Positions 27,134-38,373 are shown, counted from the first letter of the stretch. The stretch: DNA of 64,000 nt from Cyclobacterium roseum (GCF_010119225.1 NZ_WNKF01000002.1:62001-126000), one strand, 5' to 3'. Made by a program: numbers and translations. The notes: a model not told the origin generated them from the sequence alone.

Positions 27134-27939
27134 TGGATACGGATGAAACGATACTGGAGGCTTTTATTCATAAGCACGGCCGGGCAGCCACGCAAATTCT
27201 CGAGGAGCTTGAGCCCGAAGAGGTGGCCACCTTGTTTCGGGAAATCCGGGTTGACCTGGCTGCCAGGATACTGGAGCCGATGTATGCCTACAAAGCGTCC
27301 CGTATCTTGGAAAGCCTTGATCAAACCCGGGCTGTTGAAATAATAGAACAAGTAGACCTGAAAACGGCCGAATTAATATTGAGACAGATGGAGGGGCCGC
27401 TCCGCAATTCACTATTGGAAGATCTGCCATCGGAAGTGTCGGGTCCGCTTCGCCTGAAGCTTAGATACCTAGAAAATACGGTAGGTGCCTTGATGGATCC
27501 AGTCTTATTTACCTTGCGGAAATCCGTCAAAGTGGGCAAGGCGTTGACCCTCATAAAGGAGCATAGGCGGCTGGTCTCTCCTTATGTGTTTGTGGTCAAT
27601 CAGGACAAATCCCTATACGGCCTGGTCAACCTCCAAGACCTACTTTTGGCCGATAAGGATGTCCCTCTTACTACTTTGGCCAATACCGGTGCACCAAAGC
27701 TCTACGATGATGTTCGTTTTGAAACGGTCATAAACATTGATAGCTGGCTTCACTATTATGCCTTACCGGTAACAGATCGCTCCGATGTTCTCGTCGGCTC
27801 ATTAAAGCTGGAAGCCGTTAGACGGGGAAATGTAAACAGCGAAGAAGTGCTTGATAAACAAGCTATCAAGGCGAGCGCCGCACTGGGAGAGCTTTACCGC
27901 ATCGGGTTAACGGGTTTTTTACGGAGCCCGGGAAAATGA
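27133..27939 (+). CDS. Soluble MgtE-like protein: MgtE_N plus CBS, no membrane domain
   Basis: A 268-residue cytoplasmic protein. Residues ~1-110 form the superhelical MgtE N-terminal repeat (ILEELEPEEVATLFREI; RILESLDQTRAVEIIEQV). Residues ~115-235 look like a CBS pair (LMDPVLFTLRKSVKVGKAL; SPYVFVVNQDKSLYGLV). It stops where MgtE proteins enter the membrane. It lies between the MscS gene (1-bp overlap) and a full-length MgtE (44 bp downstream). Such a part of MgtE senses Mg2+ in known transporters, so this protein may act as a regulatory subunit (inference). Confidence 0.82.
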   Translation: MDTDETILEAFIHKHGRAATQILEELEPEEVATLFREIRVDLAARILEPMYAYKASRILESLDQTRAVEIIEQVDLKTAELILRQMEGPLRNSLLEDLPSEVSGPLRLKLRYLENTVGALMDPVLFTLRKSVKVGKALTLIKEHRRLVSPYVFVVNQDKSLYGLVNLQDLLLADKDVPLTTLANTGAPKLYDDVRFETVINIDSWLHYYALPVTDRSDVLVGSLKLEAVRRGNVNSEEVLDKQAIKASAALGELYRIGLTGFLRSPGK

Positions 27940-27983
27940 AAACCCGTTGTCCTGATTTTATCAACTTATGCTAAAAATCCATC

Positions 27984-29303
27984 ATGTCACAAATCCCTGC
28001 CTCGGCTAAAGAAAAACTGATAAACGGCTTTTTCAGACAATTTCCCGGAGATGCCGCATCGCTGCTCAATGGCTTTTCTACCGAGGAGATCATTGATTAT
28101 CTCAAAAGACCGGATCATAACGATTCCAAACAGGTCTTTGCCCGCCTGAATCCCGATATTGCCACAGAGGTCATTGCTTTAATGGATGATCACTTATTTG
28201 CTCGCATTTTCTCCAACATCGATGCTTATTTGGGAGCGAGGTTGCTTTCCCGCCTGGATAAGGAGGAGGCTGAAGCCAAAACGGCTTTGTTGTCCCCTGC
28301 GCTGGCCCGCGAAATAAAAGAGCTGATGAGCTATCCCCTGGATTCCGCGGGTCATTTGATGAACCCTTTGGCAACCACTTTCCATCCCGAAAATACGGTA
28401 AAGGAGGTGTTGAAGCGACTGCGCGCACTGGGAGACCGCCGGATTGCAAATATCTATGTAATCGACCATGAAGGCACTTTCCTGGGCGTAGCCACACTTC
28501 AAAGAATCGCCATCTCAGAACCCAAGGTGAAATTACAGGATATCATACAAGCTCCTTTGGGCGTGATACATGCCTTAGCACCCGTGGAAGATGTGGTGGA
28601 ACTACTGGAAGAAAAAAGGATCATTCATTTGCCGGTTATTGACATCAATAACAAGCTACTGGGCGTCATTCGAAACGGCGACTTGGTTACTGCCTCCAAA
28701 GAAGAGGCAACGGAAGACCTTCAAGCGATGTTTGGTGCCGGTAGGGAAGAACGAGCCCTGTCAAAAGTTTCCCTTGCGGTAAAGAACAGGTTACCCTGGC
28801 TCCATATCAATCTTGTTACTGCATTTATGGCTTCCCTCGTAGTGGGTTTTTTTGAAGATACGATAGCCAGAATCACGGTGCTGGCGGTTTTCTTACCGGT
28901 AGTGGCGGGGCAGTCGGGCAATACGGGTTCACAAGCCCTGGCCGTTACCATGCGCGGTTTGGCGCTGCGGGAAATCAGGATAGCGCAGTGGTTCAAAGTA
29001 GCGAGAAAAGAGATTATGGTAGGATTGATTAATGGGTTTGCCGTGGCCTTAACTACTTCTGTCATCGTTTATTTCTGGGCTTCTTCCTTCGGCCTGTCCG
29101 TAGTAATTGGCATCTCCATGGTGGTATCTATGGTCATTGCAGGATTTTCGGGAGCGGTCATCCCGATAATTTTGAAGTCACTGGGACAGGATCCCGCCAC
29201 ATCCTCTTCGATCGTGCTGACCACGGTGACCGACATCTTCGGATTTTTAAGCTTTCTGGGTTTGGCCACAGCGCTGGCAGATGTACTGAACATTGTCGGA
29301 TAA
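27984..29303 (+). CDS. mgtE: MgtE-family magnesium transporter
   Basis: A 439-residue complete MgtE: N-terminal helical repeats (~1-125), CBS pair (~130-255: SAGHLMNPLATTFHPENTV; IIHLPVIDINNKLLGVI), a connecting helix, and five transmembrane helices (~270-437). The membrane domain includes VVAGQSGNTGSQALAVTMRG, which carries the conserved Mg2+-selective pore stretch, and a last helix SIVLTTVTDIFGF with the conserved Asp. It should import Mg2+ down its gradient, gated by cytoplasmic Mg2+. It follows the soluble MgtE-like gene by 44 bp in one apparent operon. Confidence 0.95.
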   Translation: MSQIPASAKEKLINGFFRQFPGDAASLLNGFSTEEIIDYLKRPDHNDSKQVFARLNPDIATEVIALMDDHLFARIFSNIDAYLGARLLSRLDKEEAEAKTALLSPALAREIKELMSYPLDSAGHLMNPLATTFHPENTVKEVLKRLRALGDRRIANIYVIDHEGTFLGVATLQRIAISEPKVKLQDIIQAPLGVIHALAPVEDVVELLEEKRIIHLPVIDINNKLLGVIRNGDLVTASKEEATEDLQAMFGAGREERALSKVSLAVKNRLPWLHINLVTAFMASLVVGFFEDTIARITVLAVFLPVVAGQSGNTGSQALAVTMRGLALREIRIAQWFKVARKEIMVGLINGFAVALTTSVIVYFWASSFGLSVVIGISMVVSMVIAGFSGAVIPIILKSLGQDPATSSSIVLTTVTDIFGFLSFLGLATALADVLNIVG

Positions 29304-29482
29304 TGATTCATAGGAAATACCTGAACTTCGAAACGGTCCCCGTCAATTTCTTAAATAGAATCGGATTTTAACATTTCTCCTTTTGCCGACGCCTAGTACA
29401 AAAAATGAATCCCATCACTTCCCATTCCCCTACCAAATCCAGTATCTTTAATCCTTAAATTGGCTCAATCACCCTGCGCTCC

Positions 29483-32400
29483 ATGATGCTACCTACTGTA
29501 CGTTCGTTACCGGCAATGTTGGCCCTGCTTTTGGGGTTTTCCTGCCAGGAACCCCACCTGCTTTCGGAAATTCCTTCCTCCCATTCGGGAGTGAATTTCC
29601 AAAATACGCTGCTCGAAGACGAGTTTATGAACATCCTTACGTTCGAGTATTTCTACAACGGCGCCGGGGTGGCCGTCGCGGATTTCAATGCGGACGGCCT
29701 GGACGACCTGTTCTTTACCTCCAACATGGGAAACTCGGAGATCTACATCAATAAAGGAAATTTTACCTTCGAAAACATCACGGCTACGTCAGGAATAAAT
29801 ACCGAAGGCAAATGGGCCACCGGAGTCAGCATCATTGACATCAACCAGGATGGCCTGCGGGACATCTATATTTGTTTCTCGGGACCCTATGGCTCCCCCC
29901 AACGTGCCAACGAATTGTACATCAATCAGGGTGACCTTACCTTTACCGAAATGGCGGAAAGCTATGGACTGGCGGACCGGGGATTCAGCACGCAAGCGGC
30001 CTTTTTTGACTTTGACCGGGACGGGGATCTGGACCTGTACCTGCTCAACAATATGACCGATGAAACGGGGCCCAATATCATTCGGCCCAAGCGCATCCAT
30101 GGGGAAATGCTGAATACCGACAAGCTGTACCGCAACAATGGCGATCAAACCTTTACCGACATTTCCACCGAGGCTGGCATTACCATCGAAGGCTACGGCC
30201 TGGGGGTTTCCATCTCGGATATCAACCAGGATGGCTGGCCAGACATCTATGTCTCCAACGACTACCTGTCCAACGACCTGCTCTACCTAAATCAACAAGA
30301 CGGTACCTTTGAAAACGTAGCGGGCAATGTCTTTCCCCATACCAGTTACTCTGCCATGGGCAACGACATCTCCGATTTTAATAACGATGGGCGGCCCGAT
30401 ATCATTAGTGTGGATATGTTGCCCCCCGACTCTTACCGGCAAAAATTAATGTTTGGAAAAACCGGTAACGACCGGTACCTATCCGAACTCAAAAGCGGGT
30501 ACGAGCCCCAATTGATGCGCAACACGCTGCAGCTAAACCGGGGAAAAAGCCCGGGAGATGTTCCGGTATTTTCAGACATCGCCTATATGGCCGGTGTAAG
30601 TGCCACGGACTGGAGCTGGGCACCGCTTTGGCTGGATCTGGACAATGATGGCTGGAAAGACCTACTGATCACCAACGGATATCCCAGAGATATCACCAAC
30701 CGGGATTTTGTGGATTACCGCTCCGGATTTTCACGACTCAATAGCAGGCAGGTGAGTGAAGCCCTGCAAAATCTGGAGGGGGCGCACATCCGCAATTTTG
30801 TGTTCCGAAACCAACAAGACCTAACCTTTGAAGAGGTCAGTAGGGACTGGGGTATGGACCTCCCCTCCTACTCCAGCGGCGCGGCCTTTTCCGATCTGGA
30901 CGGCGACGGTGCACTGGATTTGATCATCAATAATACCTATGCAAGCGCATCGGTTTATAAGAACAACACCCGGAAGCAAGGGGCACACTACCTGCAAATC
31001 AAGCTGGAGGGCAAGCTTCCCAACCTGCAGGCCATCGGAGCCAGGGTATATCTATGGACGGATTCCGTCCAACAATTTCACGAGCACTACCTGAGTCGGG
31101 GCTATCAGTCTTCGGTATCCGAAACGATCCATTTTGGACTGGGAAATTCCGACCGAATCGATTCCCTGCTGGTGCTTTGGCCGGATGGGGAAAGCAGCCG
31201 GATCCGGGATGTTTTAGCTGACCAAACCCTGGAAATAAATCAAAGTAGTTCCGGGGAAAGGGTGGCCGGCAAAAAATCGGATGCCCCGGAAAGCAAGGAA
31301 AAGCAGTTTCCGGGCCTACCCCTTTTTACCCATGAAGAAAAATACTACGCTGATTTCAACCTTCAGCCCCTGTTGCCGCACAAGCATTCCCAATTAGGGC
31401 CGGGGGCCGCGGTAGGCGACCTCAATGGAGACGGAAGGGAAGACTTGTTTTTTTCCGGAGCCCACGGACAGGCGGGGCAATTATTTATCCAAAATCCCGA
31501 TGGTAGTTTTACGATCGAATCCCTTCCAAAGGAGGATGCCCTTTATGAAGATATGGGTGCCCTGTTTTTTGATGCGGATGGCGATGGCGACCAAGACCTG
31601 TATGTGGTTTCAGGAGGAAATGAGTTCCCACCCGAGTCTTCTTATTATCAGGATCGCCTCTACCTGAATACAGGAGAGGGAAACCTGGTCCTTTCAGAAG
31701 ACCGGCTTCCTGACAACCCGGTAAGCGGCTCCTGCGTGATTGCCGGGGATTTTGATAAAGACGGGGATATGGATTTATTCATTGGAGGAAGGTTAGCACC
31801 CAATCAGTACCCGCTCCCGGGAACATCGCAGCTTTTAATGAATGAAAACGGTAAATTCACCAATGTGATACAGGAAGTGGCTCCGGGATTGGATACGCTA
31901 GGAATGGTTACCGCCGCACTCTGGTCCGATTATAATAACGATGGCTGGCTGGACTTATGGGTAGTAGGCGAATGGATGGAAATCACCCTATTTGAAAACC
32001 AAAACGGTAAACTGATACTAAAAGAAAGCCCCCCCGGGCTGGAAGGCAGTTCCGGATGGTGGAATAGCATCATCGGAACCGACTTGAACCGGGACGGAAG
32101 GACGGATTATGTGCTGGGCAACCTGGGATTGAACAGCCGGTACCGGACCCGAATGGAAGCACCCCTTCAGATTCATTGGGCCGATTTTGATGCCAATGGC
32201 AGTATGGAAGCCATTATTTCGCATGTAAGGGATGGAAAGAGGGTTCCCGTGCACCCCCGGGACGATCTTTTCCAGCAGATTCCTTCCTTAAAAAAACCCT
32301 ATCCAACCTACCATGACTATGCCTTGGCGGATATGGCATCCCTAATCGGAGCTACCGCTGAGAAAGCGCCTAAGCAGTTATCCGTGGAGCAATTTGCATC

Positions 32401-32980
32401 GGTCATTTTGATGAATACCGATAGCGGATTCCAGATTACCCCACTTCCAAACGAAGCCCAGCTTGCTCCCGTTTATGGCGCCTTGGCGGAGGATTTCAAC
32501 GGAGACGGGCAAACGGATCTTTTTTTGATAGGAAATAATTTCGCCGGAGAAGCGATCAATGGCCCCTACGATGCCTCGTATGGCCTGATGCTGCATGGAG
32601 ATGATGCCGGAACCTTAAAGGTACCCAAACAAAATCCCTGGGTCTCCGGAGACCTACGTGGATTAACCCATGCCACCTTGCAGCAAAGCGGACAAACTCT
32701 GGCCCTCGCTTTGAAGAATAATCAGGCCTTGGAATGGCTGAACCTCTTTCCGGCTTCGCCGGCTCATTATTCTCCCCCCAGGGTAGAAAACACGGCTTAC
32801 GTCATGCTTCATTATCGCTCCGGAAAAGTCCGCAAAAAAGAATTCTATTGGGGAGCCGGATACCTGACCCAGCAACCCAATAGAATCATTTTTGAAAAAG
32901 ACTTACTTCGTATTGACTACTTTGATTTGGATGGAAACCAGTTGGATTCCTATCCGATTCAATCCAATTTGGAGAAATAG
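29483..32980 (+). CDS. VCBS/FG-GAP repeat lipoprotein with UnbV/ASPIC domain
   Basis: A 1165-residue surface lipoprotein (lipobox LLGFSC, Cys21). Many FG-GAP/VCBS calcium-loop repeats of the form DxNxDGxxD are visible, e.g. DFNADGLDDLFF, DINQDGLRDIYI, DFDRDGDLDLYL, DINQDGWPDIYV, DLDGDGALDLII, DLNGDGREDLFF and DFNGDGQTDLFL. An ASPIC/UnbV-type segment (about 505-590: GARVYLWTDSVQQFHEHYLS, then SVSETIHFGLG) separates two propeller sets. Proteins of this type accompany SusCD loci. The role is not established, with adhesion or glycan binding possible. Its 3' end overlaps the convergent lipoprotein gene by 22 bp. Confidence 0.9.
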   Translation: MMLPTVRSLPAMLALLLGFSCQEPHLLSEIPSSHSGVNFQNTLLEDEFMNILTFEYFYNGAGVAVADFNADGLDDLFFTSNMGNSEIYINKGNFTFENITATSGINTEGKWATGVSIIDINQDGLRDIYICFSGPYGSPQRANELYINQGDLTFTEMAESYGLADRGFSTQAAFFDFDRDGDLDLYLLNNMTDETGPNIIRPKRIHGEMLNTDKLYRNNGDQTFTDISTEAGITIEGYGLGVSISDINQDGWPDIYVSNDYLSNDLLYLNQQDGTFENVAGNVFPHTSYSAMGNDISDFNNDGRPDIISVDMLPPDSYRQKLMFGKTGNDRYLSELKSGYEPQLMRNTLQLNRGKSPGDVPVFSDIAYMAGVSATDWSWAPLWLDLDNDGWKDLLITNGYPRDITNRDFVDYRSGFSRLNSRQVSEALQNLEGAHIRNFVFRNQQDLTFEEVSRDWGMDLPSYSSGAAFSDLDGDGALDLIINNTYASASVYKNNTRKQGAHYLQIKLEGKLPNLQAIGARVYLWTDSVQQFHEHYLSRGYQSSVSETIHFGLGNSDRIDSLLVLWPDGESSRIRDVLADQTLEINQSSSGERVAGKKSDAPESKEKQFPGLPLFTHEEKYYADFNLQPLLPHKHSQLGPGAAVGDLNGDGREDLFFSGAHGQAGQLFIQNPDGSFTIESLPKEDALYEDMGALFFDADGDGDQDLYVVSGGNEFPPESSYYQDRLYLNTGEGNLVLSEDRLPDNPVSGSCVIAGDFDKDGDMDLFIGGRLAPNQYPLPGTSQLLMNENGKFTNVIQEVAPGLDTLGMVTAALWSDYNNDGWLDLWVVGEWMEITLFENQNGKLILKESPPGLEGSSGWWNSIIGTDLNRDGRTDYVLGNLGLNSRYRTRMEAPLQIHWADFDANGSMEAIISHVRDGKRVPVHPRDDLFQQIPSLKKPYPTYHDYALADMASLIGATAEKAPKQLSVEQFASVILMNTDSGFQITPLPNEAQLAPVYGALAEDFNGDGQTDLFLIGNNFAGEAINGPYDASYGLMLHGDDAGTLKVPKQNPWVSGDLRGLTHATLQQSGQTLALALKNNQALEWLNLFPASPAHYSPPRVENTAYVMLHYRSGKVRKKEFYWGAGYLTQQPNRIIFEKDLLRIDYFDLDGNQLDSYPIQSNLEK

Positions 32981-33360
32981 CGTACTTCAAACCGGTTTTG
33001 ATTGTTTCCTTTAAACAGCGGCTCCTTTTCTGCCCGTAGAACCAGTTGATCCCTGTCGACAAGAAGGATTTCGTAGGTGTTTATCAGTACGCCTTCCTCA
33101 TCAAGATACCTTAGCTGCCCATCTTTGATTTCGTACTCATTGGATAGGAATGAGTTCTGGGCAATGGTCCTGGTTTCGCCGGAAGGAAGAAATTCATATA
33201 CCTCCTCTTGATGCCAGTCCCCACTGCTAAAGCCAAATTGATTGTAATGGTAATAAGCGGAATCCAACTTCCATTTCCCCAGCAATTGTTGCTCCGTGTT
33301 GCGTTGACAGGCACTTAACAGAACAGCGCAACCGATAAGGAAAAATGTCCATTTCTGCAT
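32959..33360 (-). CDS. Small lipocalin-like lipoprotein
   Basis: A 133-residue lipoprotein with lipobox LLSAC (Cys18). After the Cys, QLLGKWKLDSAYYHY resembles the opening strand of lipocalin-like Bacteroidota proteins. β-strands follow, with no catalytic motif. The ATG at 33360 overlaps the susD stop by one base (TGATG), so it is the third gene of the susCD operon. The TTG one codon earlier is not needed. Confidence 0.75.
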   Translation of the reverse strand: MQKWTFFLIGCAVLLSACQRNTEQQLLGKWKLDSAYYHYNQFGFSSGDWHQEEVYEFLPSGETRTIAQNSFLSNEYEIKDGQLRYLDEEGVLINTYEILLVDRDQLVLRAEKEPLFKGNNQNRFEVRYFSKLD

Positions 33361-34793
33361 CAATAACCGGGATTTTGAGTTAAAACACCGTTACTAAGGT
33401 CAATTTCCCTTTGGGGAATGGCAAACAGGTAGTGCTTGGGCCTTTCAAAATTTCTGGGCGGCTTCAGGGGCCCCAGGTCCTTTTGGTAAAGGGCCACAAT
33501 GTCTACCAAACCTGCTTTATCCCAGCGAATCAGGTCCTGATGCCGTTGATTTTCACCGGCCCGCTCCACCCTTCTTTCGTGAATCAGGTCTTCCATGGTG
33601 GCATTGGTCAATGGCGTTCTGCCGGATCGCTCCCGAACGGCGTTGAGCTCTGCATCACCATTTAGTCCGGATCGGATTTTTGCCTCGGCCACGATCAGGT
33701 ACACATCTGCCGTACGCAAAATGGGGTTGTTGTGGCTCATGTTCAGCCCCCCCTGCGGCCTCCAGGAGCTGTATTTTCTGAAATGGTATCCCGTAGAGGA
33801 CAGATCTTCCGTATAAGGGGTCGCCCCACGGTCTCCTCCTAAGTCCACCATATCTCCCGGCTGGTAAACGGTATAATCCAGGCGGGGATCCCCCTCCTCA
33901 AATTCATCGATCAGATCCTGCACCGGTTCGTGAAAATCCCATCCTCCCCAAGGCCGGGGGGTGGTATAGATCACGTGGTTGTTTTCCCTCCAGCCCTGCA
34001 AGCTCTGAATGGCAAAAAGCATCTCGGGATTGTTCTGGGTTTCCACCCTAAAATTGTCGGAAAAATTTTCAGCCAGAGGATAGGGGCCGTTTAGCACCTG
34101 TTGTCCGTACTCGATGGCATTCGCAAAATCCTCCTGATACAGATACAATTTTGCCAGCAAGCCCCTGGCAGATCCCTTATGCGCTCTGCCCACATTGTCT
34201 GCATCGTGGTTTTCCGGTAATAACTCAGCCGCCGCCAGCAAATCAGCAGCTATTTGAGCCTGCATCTCTTCCATGCTGGCTCTTTCTTTGTTGTATTCAT
34301 TTGCCAGGGCATCCTCCTCCAGAATTAACGGCACCCCACCATAAATCACCAAAAAGCGCCAGTACATAAAACCTCTTAGAAAATGGGCTTCCCCAAGGGT
34401 ACGGTTTTTCAGATTCTGATCCATAGATATCTCCGGCACATTGATGAGTACGGCATTGGCCCGGGATATTACCTCGTACTTATGTCTCCAGCTATAATAC
34501 AATTGCGGATTTCCAGCATCAAAGGTAAAGGACTCAATGGCCTGATCCTCCCCGTGATCTCCCGCTCGGTATTGATCATCGGAAGGAATATCGAACGTAT
34601 GCTCCGCATGCCCGTAAAAATCGTGGTTCACAAGCGGTTCGTACATGGCATTGGCGGCCGCCACGGCATCGTCGCCATTTCTCCAGAACTGAGAAGAGGT
34701 AGACTGGCCGTAAGGGACCGTTTCAAGTATATTATCCTCGCAGGCCGCTAGCAGCGTGCAAGATAGCAATAGGTATAATACTGATTTTTTCAT
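33360..34793 (-). CDS. SusD/RagB-family glycan-binding lipoprotein
   Basis: A 477-residue classical SusD: lipobox LLAAC (Cys18), ETVPYGQSTSSQFWRNGDDAV, the TPR-bearing segment GEAHFLRGFMYWRFLVIYGG, AHKGSARGLLAKLYLYQEDF, and the C-terminal block RRVERAGENQRHQDLIRWDK ending NPGY. It starts 8 bp after the stop of the susC-like gene upstream and overlaps the small lipoprotein gene. Its SusC partner has an in-frame stop, so whether this pair works is uncertain. Confidence 0.94.
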   Translation of the reverse strand: MKKSVLYLLLSCTLLAACEDNILETVPYGQSTSSQFWRNGDDAVAAANAMYEPLVNHDFYGHAEHTFDIPSDDQYRAGDHGEDQAIESFTFDAGNPQLYYSWRHKYEVISRANAVLINVPEISMDQNLKNRTLGEAHFLRGFMYWRFLVIYGGVPLILEEDALANEYNKERASMEEMQAQIAADLLAAAELLPENHDADNVGRAHKGSARGLLAKLYLYQEDFANAIEYGQQVLNGPYPLAENFSDNFRVETQNNPEMLFAIQSLQGWRENNHVIYTTPRPWGGWDFHEPVQDLIDEFEEGDPRLDYTVYQPGDMVDLGGDRGATPYTEDLSSTGYHFRKYSSWRPQGGLNMSHNNPILRTADVYLIVAEAKIRSGLNGDAELNAVRERSGRTPLTNATMEDLIHERRVERAGENQRHQDLIRWDKAGLVDIVALYQKDLGPLKPPRNFERPKHYLFAIPQREIDLSNGVLTQNPGY

Positions 34794-34801
34794 AGCTTAA
34801 C

Positions 34802-37800
34802 TTAAAATGTAATGGTGGTACCAATCGTCCAGCTTCGAGCTTGTGGATATTGAGCAAAATCTGCATTTAACTGTAGATTTCCGTCCGTATATCCCAATTC
34901 AGGATCCATTCCGGTGTATCCCGTCAGGATAAAGACATTCTGCCCGGTGACATAAAACCTCGCTTTGGTCACCCCTACCCGAGAGGTAAGCATTTCCGGT
35001 AAGGTATACCCTACTACCATGTTCTTTAGCCGGAAGAAATCACCTTTTTCCAAAAACATGTCAGAAGTACGGTGATTGAGGTTATCTCGCTTGGTCGTCA
35101 TCCTGGGGATTTCGTTGCTACTTCCCTGTCCATTCCAGCGATTGATGGTTTCGGCATACATGTTAAACGGATAGGTGGGGTCTATGCCCTGCATCCGGTC
35201 GGCGTTATAAATATCAAAACCGGCATTGCCCAAAAAGAACAAACTCAGATCAAAGTTACCGTAGCCCAGTTCTGCGTTTAATCCATACACCACCTTGGGA
35301 TGCGGATTTCCGATGACTTCCCGGTCCTGTTCGTCTATCAGGCCATCCCCGTTCAGGTCAATAAACCGAACGTCACCCGGCTGTATCAACCCATCGTCTC
35401 TTCTGGGATCATTGGCAATATTGGGATCGTTTTGAATGGCCTCGTTGGTCTGGTAAATGCCGTCTGCCCGCCATCCATAAAAGCTGGCAATCGGAAACCC
35501 TTCGTAAGTCCGGGACAATTCCTGACTGGAGCGACCGTATAGGCGTGACCCGATAAAATTACCATCGGCCAGCTGGGTTACCTCATTTCTTATAAAGGAA
35601 GCGTTTCCACTGACGGAATAAAACAGCTTACCTTTGTTTTCCCGAAACAACAATTCCATCTCCAATCCCTGGTTCCGTAGTTCCCCGATATTTTGGTTCG
35701 GTATCTGTGCCGTGCCAATACTACCAATGGTAGGGGGAGCGATCAGCATGTCCTTGGTATCCTTAATGAAATAATTAAAATTGGCCAACAACCGGTTTTC
35801 CAGGAAACCGATGTCCAGGCCGATGTTTGTCATCTGGGCGGATTCCCAGGTAATATTCAGGTTCGGAATCCGGGTTTGTGCGGCACCCACCGTTTGGTTA
35901 CCCCCAAAGGAATACCTTCTTCCGGAGCTGATAAGGGCCAAATACTGCAAGCCCGGCACATTTTGATTTCCGAGACTTCCCCAGCCCCCGGTAAGCTTAA
36001 GGTTAGAAATGAAACCCACATTTTGGAAAAAGGCTTCCTCCGAAATTCGCCAGCCCAGCGAAAAGGCGGGAAAATAACCCCAGCGATTTCCCGGCGCAAA
36101 TTTCGATGAACCGTCACTTCTGAAAGTAGCCGTAACCAAATACCGTTCGTCGTAATCGTAAGCTACCCGACCAAAATAAGAAGCCAGCGCATCGTACGAT
36201 TTGCCGCCTCCGATGGAATTCAGGGTTTGCCCCACGTCTAAAAACCGCTGGTCGAAAGACTCATCGATAAAATCAAGCTTACTGGCATTAAATCCATCTG
36301 AGTTGAAAGTTTGGGTGGTATACCCTCCTACAAAATTCACTTTGTGCAGATCGGCAAATACCTTGTCATAGGAAACAAAATATTCCGCCAGTAGGGAATA
36401 ATACTCATTATAGCTTCTTGACAAGCTATTGCGTGGACTTGCCCTGATCTGATCGTCAACAATAATATTGAAATTGTAGCCATCACTAATAGCCCCTTCC
36501 AGGCCAAAATTGGCCCGGACTTTCAAGCCTTCCAGTATCTCATATTCAGCCTGAACATTGCCCAATAGTTTGTGGCTGGTATTGTTATTATCTTGCGTTT
36601 CCTGCGTGAAAATGGGATTGTTGATATCCCCAAATTCTCCGGAGATCTGGGAGGAGCTATAGCTTCCATCCGCATTGCGAACCGGCAGTCCCGGATGAAA
36701 GCGGATGGCGCTCCATAAAACACCTGTTTGAGCCGACAAGGTATTGGGACTGACCTGGTTGATGGATACCAATTGCAGGTTTTGGCCAATTTTAAACCGA
36801 TCGCTGATCTTGTGATCGGAGTTTAAGCGAAAACTAAGCCGACGAAAGTTGGAATTGGTAATCATTCCCTTTTCTTCAAAAACACCGCCCGATAACATAA
36901 AAGAAGAATTTTTATTCCCTCCGGTCAAAGTCAGGTCCATGTTTCGGGTACTGCCCTGTCCCAGTAATTCTTCCTGCCAGTTGGTTTGTTGGGTCTGATA
37001 GGCTGGATTTTCCCAGATGGGATTGATGGCCAGGCCGTCGTTGGCGTAGCGTTCCCGCTTTAAAAGTGCCAGATCGGGCGCTTCCAGTACATCAATGGTT
37101 TTGATGGCATTGGAAACCCCTGTGTATCCGTTCAGTTCAAATTTCAAGGGTTGGTCAAAATCCCCCCTTTTGGTGGTTACAATCACCACGCCATTGGCCG
37201 CACGGGTTCCATAAATGGCCGAAGCCGAGGCATCCTTAAGCACCTCAATGGATTCGATGTTGTTGGGATTCACATCGTTTAGATTTCCTCCCGGTACGCC
37301 GTCAATGATTATCAGCGGGTCTGCATTATTAAGGGTACCGGTTCCCCTGATCCTTATGGAGCCCTGATTGCCGGGAGCACCTCCATTTCGAACCACATTG
37401 ACACCGGCGGCCCTTCCCTGTAAGGATTGCGCTGCCCCGGAGACGGGTAAGTTTTGGATATTACTGCCTTTGATGGAAGAAACCGCACCGGTCACATCCC
37501 TCTTTTCCTGGGTTCCATAACCTACCACCAACACCTCATTCAAAGAGGTTTCGTCGGCGACCATCTGGATGGTAAACTCCGTCCGGTTACTCACCTCTAT
37601 GGTCTGGGTGGTATAGCCAATAAAAGACACCACAATGCTTGCCTGATCGGGAACGGTAAGAGAAAATTTCCCGTCAATATCGGAAACCGTACCGGTATTG
37701 CTTCCGGCAACGGTTATCGTAGCCCCGGGCATGGGTTACCCATTCTCGTCCAAAATGGTGCCCTGAATGGTCAGGTCCCGAACGTTTTCGGGGATTTCAT

Positions 37801-37903
37801 TCGCCTGCGAAGTTCCGGGAAGGCAGAACGCCAACAGGGCCAGGAACTGAACAGCAAACAGGAAATTTTTCGTCCCCCGTTTAATTGGTAATTTTTCGTT
37901 CAT
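34802..37903 (-). pseudogene. SusC/RagA TonB-linked transporter interrupted by in-frame TAA
   Basis: The natural start is the ATG at 37903, giving signal peptide FLFAVQFLALLAFCLPGTSQA and the opening of the carboxypeptidase-like domain (LTIQGTILDENG). Codon 56 is TAA (37738-37736), exactly where related proteins, including the other SusC here, have Glu or Gln before PMPGATITV. The remaining 976 codons are open and carry the TonB-box-like segment LNEVLVVGYG, plug (IRIRGTGTL, LIIIDGVPGG, VLKDASASAIYG) and a full barrel ending TIGTTITF. A single base change (GAA or CAA to TAA) explains it. Reinitiation at the ATG two codons after the stop would give a protein without signal peptide. Real nonsense mutation or sequence error cannot be separated here. 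Confidence 0.88.
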
Positions 37904-38373
37904 GAAAGTTTTAAATTTTAGTATTAAAATAGATTCAATCTTGGACCTGCTTTCACATTAGATCCGGGTTTAATAGGGCCATTATTTCATTTTGTGCCAG
38001 GTTATGGTTTGGGCTGTCCTCACAATACAGCAGTTGGTTTGATATGCCGTTTGAAGGAATGGAATTTCATTTCCTATCCGTGAAAAGATTTATTCTAGCG
38101 ATCGATTTGGTAGCAAAAGATTATTTTAGCCTTTTGAATAGCAAAACCTATCACGCTTAAATCCTTTTTAGGTTGATAAGAAATTAGTAATTAAATTTTG
38201 TAAAAATTAGTGATTTATTCAAATGAATATTAAAAATTAACGGTTAATTAATTAAAATTTTTTTTCTTGACAATTATTTAAAGTGAATCGCTAGGAAGAT
38301 TATTTCATTTACCATTTCCGGTAAGGTCATACAAACCTAAGTTCGATCTATTTTCCGAAAAAAACTTTCTCAA

